From positions 1 through 64,000 of the forward strand of contig JAVXVG010000048.1 in NCBI GenBank assembly GCA_032229975.1: DNA of 64,000 nucleotides, written 5' to 3'. This document shows positions 33,154 through 42,317 of the stretch, one piece after another (within the stretch, counting starts at the first letter, position 1; the number at the start of each line of letters is the position of its first letter). The DNA is from JAIVGV01 sp032229975 (GTDB lineage Bacteria > Acidobacteriota > Blastocatellia > Pyrinomonadales > Pyrinomonadaceae). The notes beneath the pieces were generated by a model. It was not told where the DNA came from. It did no database searches and saw nothing but the letters and a program-made list of their open reading frames with translations. The translations under genes were made by a program, and so were the position numbers.

Positions 33154-34466
33154 TTGATAAAGTTTGCGAACGCGACGATGACGAGTGCGTTCGAGAAGTC
33201 GATGAAGAATGCGCCGACGACAGGGACGACGAGGAAGCTGCGCGGCGCGGGCCCGAAGCGCGCGACCAGAGCCTCCATGTTGGCGACGGCGTTCGGCGTG
33301 ATGCCGAGCCCGAAGCCGACATGGCCGCTCGCCGTGACCGCCGCCTCATAGTCGCGCCCCATCAACACGAACGTGACCGCGACAGCATACAGGATCATCA
33401 AGACGATCTGCACCGCGAGTATGATGAGCATCGGCGCGGCGAGCCCTGCCAGTTGCCACAGCTTCAAATCCATTAGCGCGATGACGAGAAAGAGCGCGAG
33501 CGCGATTGTGCCGAGCGTATCAATGGCGCGCGGATCGAACTTGAAAACAGAATGGGTGTCGTCAAAATTTCTCCAGACCGCCGCGACGATCATCGCGCCG
33601 ATGTAGCCCGGCAGGACAACACCCGTGCGCGTCAGCGCGAGACTGAGCAACGCGCCTGCGCCCATCGCGACGAGAATGAAGAGTAGGCTACGCAACAGAT
33701 CGCCCGGCGTTGTCGCGCGCGCTTCTTCAAACGCGAGTCGCGCCGCTTCGGTCTCTGCTTCAGCGCGCTCGTCGTCCGGCGCGGCGGTCGATCCAATGGC
33801 CCAGAACTGTTCTTCGGCGGCATCCGTCGTGCGAGACACGAGTTCGATTCTTTCGGCCACGCGCTCGGTCGCAAGTTTGCGTCTGCGTATGAGCCACGTG
33901 GCAACGGGATTGCCGACGAGACTTGAGACGAAGATGCCGAACGTGGCGGAGGCGATGATGAGCGCGCCTGCACCCGCGATGCCCTTCTGCTCGAAGAGGC
34001 TCGTGAAAGCGAGACCCGTGGCGGGGCCACCCGTCAGCGTGAGCGAGCCGCAGATGATACCGAGCGCGGGTGGCGCATGGAGCGCGACGGCGACGCCGAT
34101 GCCTGCGACGTTCTGCACGACCGCGAGCAGCGACGCGATCAAGAAGAAGAAGATCATGCGTGCCCCACCCGCGCGCAAGAGTTGCAGCGTCGCCCCGAAG
34201 CCGATGGTGGTAAAGAAGGCCGTCTGTAGCGGCGCGCGTAAGGATGTATCGAGTGAGACGCCGAGCGTACCGAACCGTCGAAGCGCGAACACGAGAGTTG
34301 CGAAGAGCAGCCCGCCGATTGCGGCCGCCGGGATGCTTGAGCGCGAGAACAACTTGACGCGGCGTTGCAACCAGCCGCCAATGAAGAGAAAGACGGCGGC
34401 GAGCGCAAGCGTCATCACCAGATCGAGCTTGAGCGTGCGCAGACCTTCGATGATCGTAAATTCCAA
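33150..34466 (-). CDS. gltS: Sodium/glutamate symporter GltS
   Basis: 438 aa. Ten or more hydrophobic segments typical of the ESS family. The N-terminal half has GGLLFATLVFALRRFG and TIGFGATLQLLRAGG; the re-entrant motif is ICGSLTLTGGPATGLAFTS, with the matching one near LGIGLGITPNAVANMEAL (observed as GHVGFGLGITPNAVAN). A charged cytoplasmic insert (about 200-245) separates the halves. It imports glutamate with Na+. The start is TTG 34466, supported by GGAGGGAG at 5-9 nt. The 3' end overlaps the serine hydrolase start (ATGA). Confidence 0.92.
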   Translation of the reverse strand: MEFTIIEGLRTLKLDLVMTLALAAVFLFIGGWLQRRVKLFSRSSIPAAAIGGLLFATLVFALRRFGTLGVSLDTSLRAPLQTAFFTTIGFGATLQLLRAGGARMIFFFLIASLLAVVQNVAGIGVAVALHAPPALGIICGSLTLTGGPATGLAFTSLFEQKGIAGAGALIIASATFGIFVSSLVGNPVATWLIRRRKLATERVAERIELVSRTTDAAEEQFWAIGSTAAPDDERAEAETEAARLAFEEARATTPGDLLRSLLFILVAMGAGALLSLALTRTGVVLPGYIGAMIVAAVWRNFDDTHSVFKFDPRAIDTLGTIALALFLVIALMDLKLWQLAGLAAPMLIILAVQIVLMILYAVAVTFVLMGRDYEAAVTASGHVGFGLGITPNAVANMEALVARFGPAPRSFLVVPVVGAFFIDFSNALVIVAFANFIK

Positions 34467-34482
34467 CGCTCCCTCCGGGAGA

Positions 34483-34570
34483 AGAGGTCAGAGGTTAGAG
34501 GTTAGAGGTTAGAGGTTAGAAATAACCCCTTCACTAACCTCTGATCTCTAACCTCTAACTTCTATCCTCT
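34483..34570. repeat. Inverted arrays of the 7-bp unit GTTAGAG
   Basis: The left array (34483-34520) contains about five tandem AGAGGTT units. The right array (about 34534-34570) contains the reverse complement (CTAACCTCTGATCTCTAACC, then TCTAACTTCT). The arms could pair over roughly 30 bp with a short AATAACCCCTTC loop. The array lies between the end of the amidohydrolase gene and the start of gltS, and supplies the last codons of the amidohydrolase. Confidence 0.85.
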
Positions 34571-36265
34571 GCTTGTCGCTTCGTAAACAACGCGGCCGTC
34601 CATGATCGTCGTCGTCACTTTCGCTCGTTCGATCTCGACCGGATCGATCTTAAAGATGTCGCGGTCGATGATGACGAGGTCGGCGAGTTTGCCGGGTGCG
34701 AGCGTGCCTTTCACGTCGTCTGTGAACTCTGCGTATGCGGAGCCGACGGTGTAGGCGCGCACGGCTTCTTCGACAGTGATCTTCTGTTCGGGAATCCAGC
34801 CGTTGGGGTTCTTGCCGTCGAGCGTGCGACGCGTGGCGGCGGCGTAGATGCCGAGCAGTGGATTGAGCGGCGCGACGTACCAGTCAGTTCCGAAGGCCAG
34901 TGTCGCGCCCGTGTCGAGGAGCGTGCGGAAGGCGTAGGTCGTGAGCGCGCGCCCGTGACCGATGCGCTTCTCCGCCCACCGGCCATCATCGATGCAATGA
35001 TAGGGCTGCATGGAAGCGATGACGTGCGCGCGACCGAAGCGTGCGATGTCCTGTGGTCGAAGATGCTGCGCGTGCTCGATGCGATAGCGACGGTCGCGCT
35101 CACCATCTTCCTTGACCACTCTCTCATAGAACGAAAGAACGGTATCGTTCGCCTTGTCGCCGATGGCGTGGATCATCACTTGAAGACCGGCCCTGTCGGC
35201 GGCGCGTATGCGCTCGTACATCCGCTCCGGCGGAAACATCTCGTCGCTCGGCAGCCCCGCAGTGTTCGGCGCGTCGTTGTACGGCTCGAAGAAGAGCGCG
35301 GTGGTCGAGCCGAGACTACCGTCGGCGAAACCTTTAAGGCCACCGATGCGGATCAAGTCGCTGCCGAAGCGAGCGCGCACGCCTACCGACGCGATGCGCT
35401 CCCACGCAGGCAGAGGCGAGACTGCGTACACTCTCGTCTTCAACTCGCCGCGCGAAGCGAGATACTGATAGACGCCAACGTCCGTGCCCGCGCTCATGTC
35501 CTGCACGCTCGTGACGCCGACGCTCGCCGCGTGATTCGTCGCTGCGCGCGCGTAGTCGAGCCGCTCATCCCAAGAAGGGTCGGGCATCTTCGCATAGACG
35601 AAGCTCTGCGCCGCGTCCTTCAAGACGCCGGTCGGCTCGCCCGTCCGTGCATCGCGCACGATGAGGCCACCGGGCGGATCGGGAGTGTCCTTCGTCACAC
35701 CCGCGAGCTTGAGGGCCACACTGTTGGCAAGGCCCATGTGACCATCGAGTCGATTGACGAAGACCGGATGATCGGATGTCACCTTGTCGATCAACTCCTT
35801 CGTCGGAAGCGACGCGGGAGTCCAACGCTCATGATCCCAATCGCCGCCCGTGATCCAACGGCCCTTCGGAGTCTTCGCCGCAAACTCGCCGATGCGCCGC
35901 GCAAACTCTTCGGGGCTCGCCGCGTCGCGCAGTTGCACGCTGGCGAGATGCTGCCCGCCGTCCGTGAAATGCACGTGCGCGTCATTGAAGCCGGGGATGA
36001 CTAACGCCCCGCGTGCGTCGATCACGCGCGTGCGCGGGCCGGCGAGCTTGCGTATCTCGGCGGACGTGCCGACAGCCGCGATCTTGTTGCCGAAGATCGC
36101 GACGGCTTCGGCACTCGGCTGCGACTTGTCCAACGTGCGGACGTTCGCGTTGATGATGACGAGATCGGCTGTCATGTTTTGCGCATCCGTGCGCGTGTTA
36201 AAGGTCAGAGCCGCGACGCACAAGAGCGACGCGAACGCGAGGGCGACGAGCGATTCTGTTTTCAT
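34562..36265 (-). CDS. Exported amidohydrolase, YtcJ/AmdA-like
   Basis: About 567 aa from ATG 36265, just before a signal peptide (SLVALAFASLLCVAALTFNT); the open frame reaches 36352 without support. Metal-dependent hydrolase fold: N-terminal beta-domain DLVIINANVRTLDKSQPSAE, the metal motif GFNDAHVHF, WITGGDWDHERW, the HMGLANSVAL motif, KGFADGSLGSTTA, QVMIHAIGDKAND, RIEHAQHLRPQD and LAFGTDWYVAPLNPLLGIYA. This is the complete YtcJ signature set. Substrates in this family vary (amides, imides). The last codons and the stop lie inside the GTTAGAG inverted array. Confidence 0.88.
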   Translation of the reverse strand: MKTESLVALAFASLLCVAALTFNTRTDAQNMTADLVIINANVRTLDKSQPSAEAVAIFGNKIAAVGTSAEIRKLAGPRTRVIDARGALVIPGFNDAHVHFTDGGQHLASVQLRDAASPEEFARRIGEFAAKTPKGRWITGGDWDHERWTPASLPTKELIDKVTSDHPVFVNRLDGHMGLANSVALKLAGVTKDTPDPPGGLIVRDARTGEPTGVLKDAAQSFVYAKMPDPSWDERLDYARAATNHAASVGVTSVQDMSAGTDVGVYQYLASRGELKTRVYAVSPLPAWERIASVGVRARFGSDLIRIGGLKGFADGSLGSTTALFFEPYNDAPNTAGLPSDEMFPPERMYERIRAADRAGLQVMIHAIGDKANDTVLSFYERVVKEDGERDRRYRIEHAQHLRPQDIARFGRAHVIASMQPYHCIDDGRWAEKRIGHGRALTTYAFRTLLDTGATLAFGTDWYVAPLNPLLGIYAAATRRTLDGKNPNGWIPEQKITVEEAVRAYTVGSAYAEFTDDVKGTLAPGKLADLVIIDRDIFKIDPVEIERAKVTTTIMDGRVVYEATSRG

Positions 36266-36368
36266 CGGAGACTCGGAAAGTCGATAGCTGGCGGAACGTT
36301 GGCGTAGTGTATCATCTGACCAGTTAGTCACGTAAACTTTTTCATTCGACACGCAACACCCTTCCGAA

Positions 36369-39254
36369 GTGGATCAACTGATCGAAAATCTGCGCGCAAT
36401 CGTCGGTCGCGCGAACGTGCTCGCCGAGCGTGACGAGTTGCTGGTCTATGAGTGCGACGGGTTGACGCAGCATCGTCACGCGCCGCGCGCGGTTGTGTTT
36501 CCGGCCTCGACGGAAGAAGTCTCCGCCGTGTTGCGCGAGCTCGCGCGCGCGCAGGTGAGCTTCGCGCCGCGCGGGGCGGGCACGGGCCTATCGGGTGGCG
36601 CGCTCGCGGTGAACGAAGGTGTCGTTGTCGAACTGGCCCGAATGCGTCGGCTCTTGAAGCTCGATGTTGAGAATCGCATCGCGGTTGTCGAGACGGGCAT
36701 GGTCAATGCGCAGTTGTCGCGCGCGGTCGCGCCGCACGGGCTCTACTACGCGCCCGATCCTTCGAGCGGCGCGAGCTGCACGGTTGGCGGCAACATCGCG
36801 GAGAACGCGGGCGGCATCCATTGTCTCAAGTATGGCGTGACGACCGATCACGTCGTCGGCGCGCGAGTAGTTTTATCAAACGGCGAGGTCGTCTCGTTCG
36901 GCGCGTCGGGCGCGGGCGACTGCGTCGGCTACGATCTGCTCGGCGCGTTCGTCGGCTCCGAAGGCACGTTCGGCATCGCGACCGAGGCGACCGTTAAACT
37001 GTTGCCTCTGCCTCAATCAGTTCGCACGCTGCTCGCAGACTTCACTGACATCAACGATGCGAGCCGCGCCGTCTCTGCGATCATCGCCGCAGGTTTGATC
37101 CCCGCCGCGCTTGAGATGGTTGACGGCGCGACGATCCGCGCGGTTGAGGCGAGCGTCTTCGCCGCAGGCCTTCCTATCGACGCGCAAGCCGCGCTGCTCA
37201 TTGAACTCGATGGACTCGAAGACGGACTCGACGATGAGATGCGAAAGGCACAAGAGATTTGTTTGCGCTATGGTGCGCGCGGAGTGCGGCGCGCGGCTGA
37301 CGAGCGCGAGCGAAAAAAACTGTGGGCGGCGCGCAAGGGCGCGTTCGGCGCGATGGGCCGGCTCGCGCCCGACATGATGTTGCAGGACGCGGTCGTCCCG
37401 CGCTCGCGCTTGCCCGAAGTGCTCGCGGAAACTTATCGCATCAGCGCGAAGTATAATTTGATTCTCGCCAACGTCTTTCACGCGGGCGACGGCAACCTGC
37501 ATCCGATCCTCTGCTTCGACCGGCGCAACGCCGACGAGTTGCGGCGCGTCGAGTGTGCGAACCGAGAGATCGTCGAGACCTGCATACGCGCGGGCGGCAC
37601 GCTCACGGGCGAGCACGGCGTCGGGCTCGACAAGAGCAAATACATGCCCTTGCTCTTCTCCGCAGACACGCTCGATGCGATGCTCGCGCTGCGTGCCGCC
37701 TTCGATCCTTCCGGCTTGTGCAATCCCGGCAAGATCATTCCGGCCCCTCGCGGCTGTGGCGAGGCGCGCATCGTCGCTTCGTTCAAAGAAGCGACGAACG
37801 TCCTTTCTTCTAAAGTTGAGACGAACGTAAACGGTCGCGCAGGTATGCGGGCCAGTGAGACGCACGATCCTGTTTGCGACGACGCGCGCGACACTTCCAC
37901 GGTCGTGGCTCGCTCTACATCCTCTCGCGAGACGCTTGATGCATCCACATTCCAACTCATCTCCGAGAATCTACAAAGAGAGTTTGAATCGATAGCGCAG
38001 ACCGGGCGCGAAGAGTCTCGACGTGAACGCCTGATCGTCTCGCCCGCATCGACTGAAGAGGCCATTGAAGTCTTAAAGGTGGCCGCGCGCGCGGGCGTGG
38101 CGGTCGTGCCCGCAGGTAGGCGCGCGTGGCTTGGCGGCATGAACACGCTCCAGCATAGTTGCATCGTTGTCTCGACGCTCAAACTCAATCGTATCATCTC
38201 ACACGAGCCTGCCGATCTTGTTGCGACGGTCGAGGCGGGCCTCTCGCTCTCCACACTTAACGCCGAACTCGCGCGCGCCGATCAGTGGCTGCCGCTCGAT
38301 CCGCCGGACGATGGGCGAGCCACGGTCGGCGGCATCGTCTCGACGGGCGCGGCGGGCGCGCACAGTTTCGCTTATGGCTCGCCGCGCGCGTTCGTTTTGG
38401 GAATGCGCGTCGTGCTCGCGGACGGGCGCGAGATAGGCGTCGGCGGTCGCGTCGTGAAGAACGTCGCGGGTTACGATCTCTGCAAACTATTCGCGGGTAG
38501 CTTCGGCACGCTCGGACTCATCACGGAGATCACTTTCAAGCTGCGGCCTCGCCCGGAACGCGAAGCGACACTCTCGGCGCGCGCCGCGCGTTACGAAGAT
38601 TTGTTCGACGCTGCACGACTACTGCGTACCAGAGAGTTTCACCCGGTGGCCCTTGAACTGTTTTCGCGTGGAACATCAATGCGGGATGCACACGAGCGCG
38701 CAGCGTCGATGTTTACGCTTCTGATCCGTTTCGCGGGCTCCGCGCAATCCGTTGGCTCGCAGCTCGAACGAGCCCAAGCGCTATTGAAGGGAACGAATAC
38801 TCTCTCGCAACTCGAAGTGATCGACGAAGACACGAACCTCTGGAGAGAGATCGCCGCGCAACCTGCACGCGACGAGAATCATTTACAACTCAGACTCGGC
38901 GTGTTGCCGACGCTATTGCCCGTCGTCATTCAGAAAGTTGAAGAGGGGCGCGCGCGCGCCAGCTCTCAGCCTGCGTGGATCGCGAGCCTCGGCGCGGGCC
39001 GCCTGCGCGTCTCTCAGAATCTCGCGGAAGATGGAGACGAATGCGCGGCGAGTCTCGCGCGCCTGCGCGCGGAAGTCGGCGCGCTCGGTGGCTCACTTGT
39101 CGTTGAGCGCGCACCCGAAGAGTTGCGACGCAACTTCGCGCGAGTTGGTTTCGATCAGTGGGGCGCGGGCGAAGCATCGGCGAAACTGATGCGCGGCATC
39201 AAACGTCAACTCGACCCGCAGGGGATTCTTTCGCCGGAACTTTTTTTCGCGTGA
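36369..39254 (+). CDS. Fused GlcD-GlcE flavoprotein (glycolate / D-lactate oxidase subunits)
   Basis: 961 aa, two FAD-linked oxidase modules in one chain. Residues 1-475 match GlcD: the PP-loop VVFPASTEEVSAVLRELARA, FAPRGAGTGLSGG, NAGGIHCLKYGVTTDHVVGA, GSEGTFGIATEATVKLLP and the C-terminal cap with FHAGDGNLHPILCF and GEHGVGLDKSKYMPLLF. A poorly conserved linker (about 475-540) connects to a GlcE-like module (about 545-961; LIVSPASTEEAIEVLKVAA, GGIVSTGAAGAHSFAYG, GGRVVKNVAGYDLCKLFAGS). In E. coli these are separate subunits that work with GlcF. GTG start at 36369, no clear ribosome-binding site. The next gene, 93 nt on, is glcF. Oxidation of glycolate or D-lactate to the 2-oxoacid is the expected reaction. 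Confidence 0.9.
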   Translation: MDQLIENLRAIVGRANVLAERDELLVYECDGLTQHRHAPRAVVFPASTEEVSAVLRELARAQVSFAPRGAGTGLSGGALAVNEGVVVELARMRRLLKLDVENRIAVVETGMVNAQLSRAVAPHGLYYAPDPSSGASCTVGGNIAENAGGIHCLKYGVTTDHVVGARVVLSNGEVVSFGASGAGDCVGYDLLGAFVGSEGTFGIATEATVKLLPLPQSVRTLLADFTDINDASRAVSAIIAAGLIPAALEMVDGATIRAVEASVFAAGLPIDAQAALLIELDGLEDGLDDEMRKAQEICLRYGARGVRRAADERERKKLWAARKGAFGAMGRLAPDMMLQDAVVPRSRLPEVLAETYRISAKYNLILANVFHAGDGNLHPILCFDRRNADELRRVECANREIVETCIRAGGTLTGEHGVGLDKSKYMPLLFSADTLDAMLALRAAFDPSGLCNPGKIIPAPRGCGEARIVASFKEATNVLSSKVETNVNGRAGMRASETHDPVCDDARDTSTVVARSTSSRETLDASTFQLISENLQREFESIAQTGREESRRERLIVSPASTEEAIEVLKVAARAGVAVVPAGRRAWLGGMNTLQHSCIVVSTLKLNRIISHEPADLVATVEAGLSLSTLNAELARADQWLPLDPPDDGRATVGGIVSTGAAGAHSFAYGSPRAFVLGMRVVLADGREIGVGGRVVKNVAGYDLCKLFAGSFGTLGLITEITFKLRPRPEREATLSARAARYEDLFDAARLLRTREFHPVALELFSRGTSMRDAHERAASMFTLLIRFAGSAQSVGSQLERAQALLKGTNTLSQLEVIDEDTNLWREIAAQPARDENHLQLRLGVLPTLLPVVIQKVEEGRARASSQPAWIASLGAGRLRVSQNLAEDGDECAASLARLRAEVGALGGSLVVERAPEELRRNFARVGFDQWGAGEASAKLMRGIKRQLDPQGILSPELFFA

Positions 39255-39347
39255 GCGTGCATGAATGTTGAATTCGATTGATGTAAAGAGATCGCTTGAT
39301 CGGATCGCGATGGCCCGAGTCGCTTCTCGCGCAGGAGTGTTCGATTG

Positions 39348-40715
39348 ATGTCTGCGCAAACACCTTCGCTCGCGAGCGCACTCGCGAGAGAGGAGTCGAA
39401 ACTGCTCGCCTGTATTCACTGCGGGCTGTGCCTCGAAGCGTGCCCGACCTACGTGCACACGGGCGACGAGAACGACAGCCCGCGCGGCCGGCTCTACCTG
39501 ATGCGCGCGGCGGAAGAGGGCCGGCTTGCAGTCGCCTCCGAAAGTTTCGAGCGACACATCAATCGCTGTCTCGGCTGCCGCGCGTGTGAGAGCGCGTGCC
39601 CGGCGGGCGTCGAATACGGGCAACTGCTGGAAGCCGCGCGTGCGGACTTGCGCGAAGCGGGCGACCGCAGCAGCCACACGAATCGCCTCATCAACTTCAT
39701 TTTGCGCCGCATCTGGCTGCATCCGCGACGCCTCCGTCTCGCCTTCATCGCCGCGCGTCTGTTTCGCGATGCGCGACTCGCGCGCGTGTTGCTCGCATCG
39801 AAACTCCCGCATCTCGTCTCGCCGCGATTCGAGTTCGCGCTCGCGCTTCTCGACTCCTCATCGCCCGTGCAACTCTCTAAGAAGAACGATGAAGCTCAAG
39901 AAGTAACATTCGTATCACATGACGACGCCGACGCGCGCGGCGTCCAACTATTCAAGGGCTGCGTGACGGAGGGCCTCTTCCGACGCGTCAACGCAGCAAC
40001 AGCGCGCGTGCTTCGCGCGAACCGATGCAAGGTTGAATTGCCGGACGCGCAAGGTTGCTGCGGCGCGCTGCACGCGCACGCGGGCGACCTCGAAGGGGCC
40101 CGCGCGCTCGCGCGCCGCAACGTCGATGCGTTTGCGACCGGAGGCGATGCGCCTGTCGTCACCAACGCAGGAGGCTGCGGCGCGATGCTCGCTTCATACG
40201 CGCACCTGCTCGAACACGATCCCGCATACGCCGAGAGCGCGCGAAGTTTCAGCGCGCGCGTGCGCGACGTGAGCCAACAACTCGCGGCGACTGGCCTGCG
40301 TTCGGGAGCGCAACTCGATCTACCTGTCGCGACTACCTACGACGCCTCTTGTCACTTGCTCCACGGCCAGCACGCGGCGGAAGAACCTTTGCGCGTGCTC
40401 GCGTCGATCCCAAGTTTGCGTTTCGTTCCGCTCGAAGGCAGCGACGTGTGCTGCGGCGGCGCGGGCGTCTATAACCTGCTTGAACCCGATCTCTCTTCGC
40501 GCGTGCTCGCGGAGAAATTGAAGCATGTTGCAGAGACCGGCGCGAGGGTGCTCGCGACCGGCAACGCGGGCTGTCATATGCAGATCGCTGCGGGCGCGCG
40601 TCTCGCGAATCTCCGGCTGCGGGTGTGTCACCCTGTCGAATTGCTCGACGAGTCGTACAGGCGCGCTGGCTTTTACGAAGATGCGAAGCCGACACGAGTG
40701 GGCCGAAGCCAGTGA
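39348..40715 (+). CDS. glcF: GlcF-like iron-sulfur subunit of glycolate / D-lactate oxidase
   Basis: About 455 aa from ATG 39348 (AGGAG 11 nt upstream; an adjacent in-frame TTG at 39345 is possible). Two 4Fe-4S ferredoxin motifs: CIHCGLCLEACPTY and CLGCRACESACPAG. Two CCG domains: the first around LPDAQGCCGALHAHAG with NAGGCGAM, the second around VTTYDASCHLLHGQ with DVCCGGAGVYNL and GNAGCHMQIAAGA. The arrangement is that of GlcF/LldE-type membrane-associated electron carriers. It accepts electrons from the fused GlcDE protein just upstream and passes them to quinone. Followed by a compound hairpin at 40753-40830. Confidence 0.92.
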   Translation: MSAQTPSLASALAREESKLLACIHCGLCLEACPTYVHTGDENDSPRGRLYLMRAAEEGRLAVASESFERHINRCLGCRACESACPAGVEYGQLLEAARADLREAGDRSSHTNRLINFILRRIWLHPRRLRLAFIAARLFRDARLARVLLASKLPHLVSPRFEFALALLDSSSPVQLSKKNDEAQEVTFVSHDDADARGVQLFKGCVTEGLFRRVNAATARVLRANRCKVELPDAQGCCGALHAHAGDLEGARALARRNVDAFATGGDAPVVTNAGGCGAMLASYAHLLEHDPAYAESARSFSARVRDVSQQLAATGLRSGAQLDLPVATTYDASCHLLHGQHAAEEPLRVLASIPSLRFVPLEGSDVCCGGAGVYNLLEPDLSSRVLAEKLKHVAETGARVLATGNAGCHMQIAAGARLANLRLRVCHPVELLDESYRRAGFYEDAKPTRVGRSQ

Positions 40716-40752
40716 GGTTTATCGTAGAGGCACACGGGCGACTGCAAGGTGG

Positions 40753-40830
40753 GAAACGAAGAAGCGCGATCATTCATTGACGAATGATCGCGCTTCTTCA
40801 TAGCGACGAATGCTCGCGCTTCTTCGTTTC
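40753..40830. terminator. Compound hairpin with two alternative 3' arms
   Basis: Arm A (40753-40775) pairs perfectly over 18 bp with arm B (40782-40799; loop ATTGAC). A third segment, arm C (40808-40830), also complements A over 22 of 23 bp. B and C are direct repeats. This sits between the convergent ends of glcF and nagA and probably terminates in both directions. Confidence 0.75.
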
Positions 40831-40852
40831 GCGTTTGACGGATCATTACAAG

Positions 40853-42190
40853 TCAGGACTCCGTCGGCATCTCCATGAATGCGATGCGGCCACCGACGAG
40901 CGTGAGTCGCACGCGACCTCCGTCGTCAAGCGCGACGAGATCAGCGCGCTTCCCTTCTTCGATTGAGCCACAGAGATGTTCGACTCCGACGAGGCGTGCG
41001 GGATTGAGCGAAGCCATGCGCGCGACATCCGCGTGTGAGCAATCGAGCGAGAGCATGGTGCGCGCGGCGTCGAGCATGGTGATGACCGATCCGGCGATCG
41101 CGCCGCGTGCGTTGCGCGTGCGCCCGCCGGTGACGTTGATCGTCTCGCCCCAGACCTCGAAGTCGCCGTCGCCCAGGCCCGCCGGAAGAACCGCATCGGA
41201 GATGAGCGCGAGGCGATGCGCGGTCTTGCAGCGAAGAGCGAGACGGAGCATGAGCGGATCACAGTGAACGCCGTCGGCGATGATGTCGCAGGTTACGTCG
41301 TCGCTCATCAGGCCCCAACCGACGGGGCCGGGCGCGCGTTGATGAAGCGGCGACATGGCGTTGAAGAAGTGCGTCATGTGACGCGCGCCCGCCGCGCGTG
41401 CCGCTTCGAGCACGTGGAGGTCTGCACGCGTGTGACCGACGGAGACGATCCAGCCACGGCTAACAAGTTCGCGAACGAGTGCGATGCCGCCTTCGATCTC
41501 CGGCGCGACGGTGATCATGTGCGCGGCGCGCGAGTCGTCGGGACTCGCGAGCTCGACGGAGAGCTTTGCGAGTTCGTCGAGGCTCGACGCATCTTTGAAC
41601 GTGCGGAAAAACTCTGTGCGCAGCGCGCCGCATTGCGAAGAGTTAACGAAGGGACCCTCGTAGTGGACGCCGAGGGCGCGCGCGCCGACCGCGCCGAGGG
41701 CATCTTCGTTCCCGGCCCCTTCAGTCTCCTCAGTCGCGCCGACACTCGCGCGCGAGTTCGCTTCTTCGTCGCGTCGCTGCTCGCGGATCAAAGTCTCGAT
41801 TGAGGCGACGGCGCGTCGATAGTCGGCGGCGGGCGCGGGGACGAGCGTGGGCAGCCATGCGGTGACGCCTCGCGAGGCGAGAAATTTAGCGACGCGTCGC
41901 AGATCGTCCGTCGTTGCTTCGAGCGTATCGACGCCGACCGCGCCGTGGATGTGCACGTCGATGAAGCCGGGGAAGAGCGTGAGTCCTTGAAGATCGATGA
42001 TTGGCCCTGCGGCGACGTTCGTCTCTTCATGCGCGCCTGTGATTATGCGCGAGATAAGATCGCCTTCGATGTGGATCGTCGCGTGATCTTCGACGCGGTC
42101 TGCGCGCACGACGCGCGCGCCGTTGAGGACGATTGATGAAGTGTTGTTGATGCCTTCGATCATGATTCGTTCATAAGAGACAAAGCGCAT
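40853..42190 (-). CDS. nagA: N-acetylglucosamine-6-phosphate deacetylase NagA
   Basis: 445 aa. Converts GlcNAc-6-P to GlcN-6-P plus acetate in amino-sugar and murein recycling. Motifs: LTLFPGFIDVHIHGAVGVD, LGVHYEGPFVNSSQCGA (metal-binding Glu in EGP), IVSVGHTRAD, ARHMTHFFNAMSPLHQRAPG, CDIIADGVHC and the catalytic Asp in LALISDAVLPAGL. A polar insertion of about 35 residues (REQRRDEEANSRASVG and following) before LGVHYEGP is unusual. Starts at ATG 42190 or 42163, neither with a strong ribosome-binding site. The gene lies 128 nt after the Oar-like receptor gene, co-directional with it, but with a hairpin between. Its product fits downstream of MurQ, encoded 19 kb away. Confidence 0.93.
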   Translation of the reverse strand: MRFVSYERIMIEGINNTSSIVLNGARVVRADRVEDHATIHIEGDLISRIITGAHEETNVAAGPIIDLQGLTLFPGFIDVHIHGAVGVDTLEATTDDLRRVAKFLASRGVTAWLPTLVPAPAADYRRAVASIETLIREQRRDEEANSRASVGATEETEGAGNEDALGAVGARALGVHYEGPFVNSSQCGALRTEFFRTFKDASSLDELAKLSVELASPDDSRAAHMITVAPEIEGGIALVRELVSRGWIVSVGHTRADLHVLEAARAAGARHMTHFFNAMSPLHQRAPGPVGWGLMSDDVTCDIIADGVHCDPLMLRLALRCKTAHRLALISDAVLPAGLGDGDFEVWGETINVTGGRTRNARGAIAGSVITMLDAARTMLSLDCSHADVARMASLNPARLVGVEHLCGSIEEGKRADLVALDDGGRVRLTLVGGRIAFMEMPTES

Positions 42191-42255
42191 CGCGGACGGA
42201 GTTGCGTAGATTCCGGTGGCGATGGCCCTAACTCGTCTTGAGCCTAAACGTGCGT

Positions 42256-42292
42256 CTGCCCGCGAGCGTCCGCGCGGGACGCTCGCGGGCAG
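42256..42292 (-). terminator. 16-bp GC-rich hairpin after the first Oar-like gene
   Basis: Perfect arms CTGCCCGCGAGCGTCC (42256-42271) and GGACGCTCGCGGGCAG (42277-42292), 5-nt loop. It lies 26 nt after the stop of the receptor gene at 42318. Only a short T run (CGTTTAGG) follows on the minus strand. Its GCGGGACGCTCGCGG core is repeated at 23587. Confidence 0.55.
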
Positions 42293-42317
42293 GCGACTTG
42301 GTGGGTGTGGGCGCGGC

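Noticed and set aside
37017..37955. 312-aa minus-strand frame inside the GlcD-GlcE gene
   Set aside because: It is opposite a well-conserved FAD-oxidase sequence and has no family signature.
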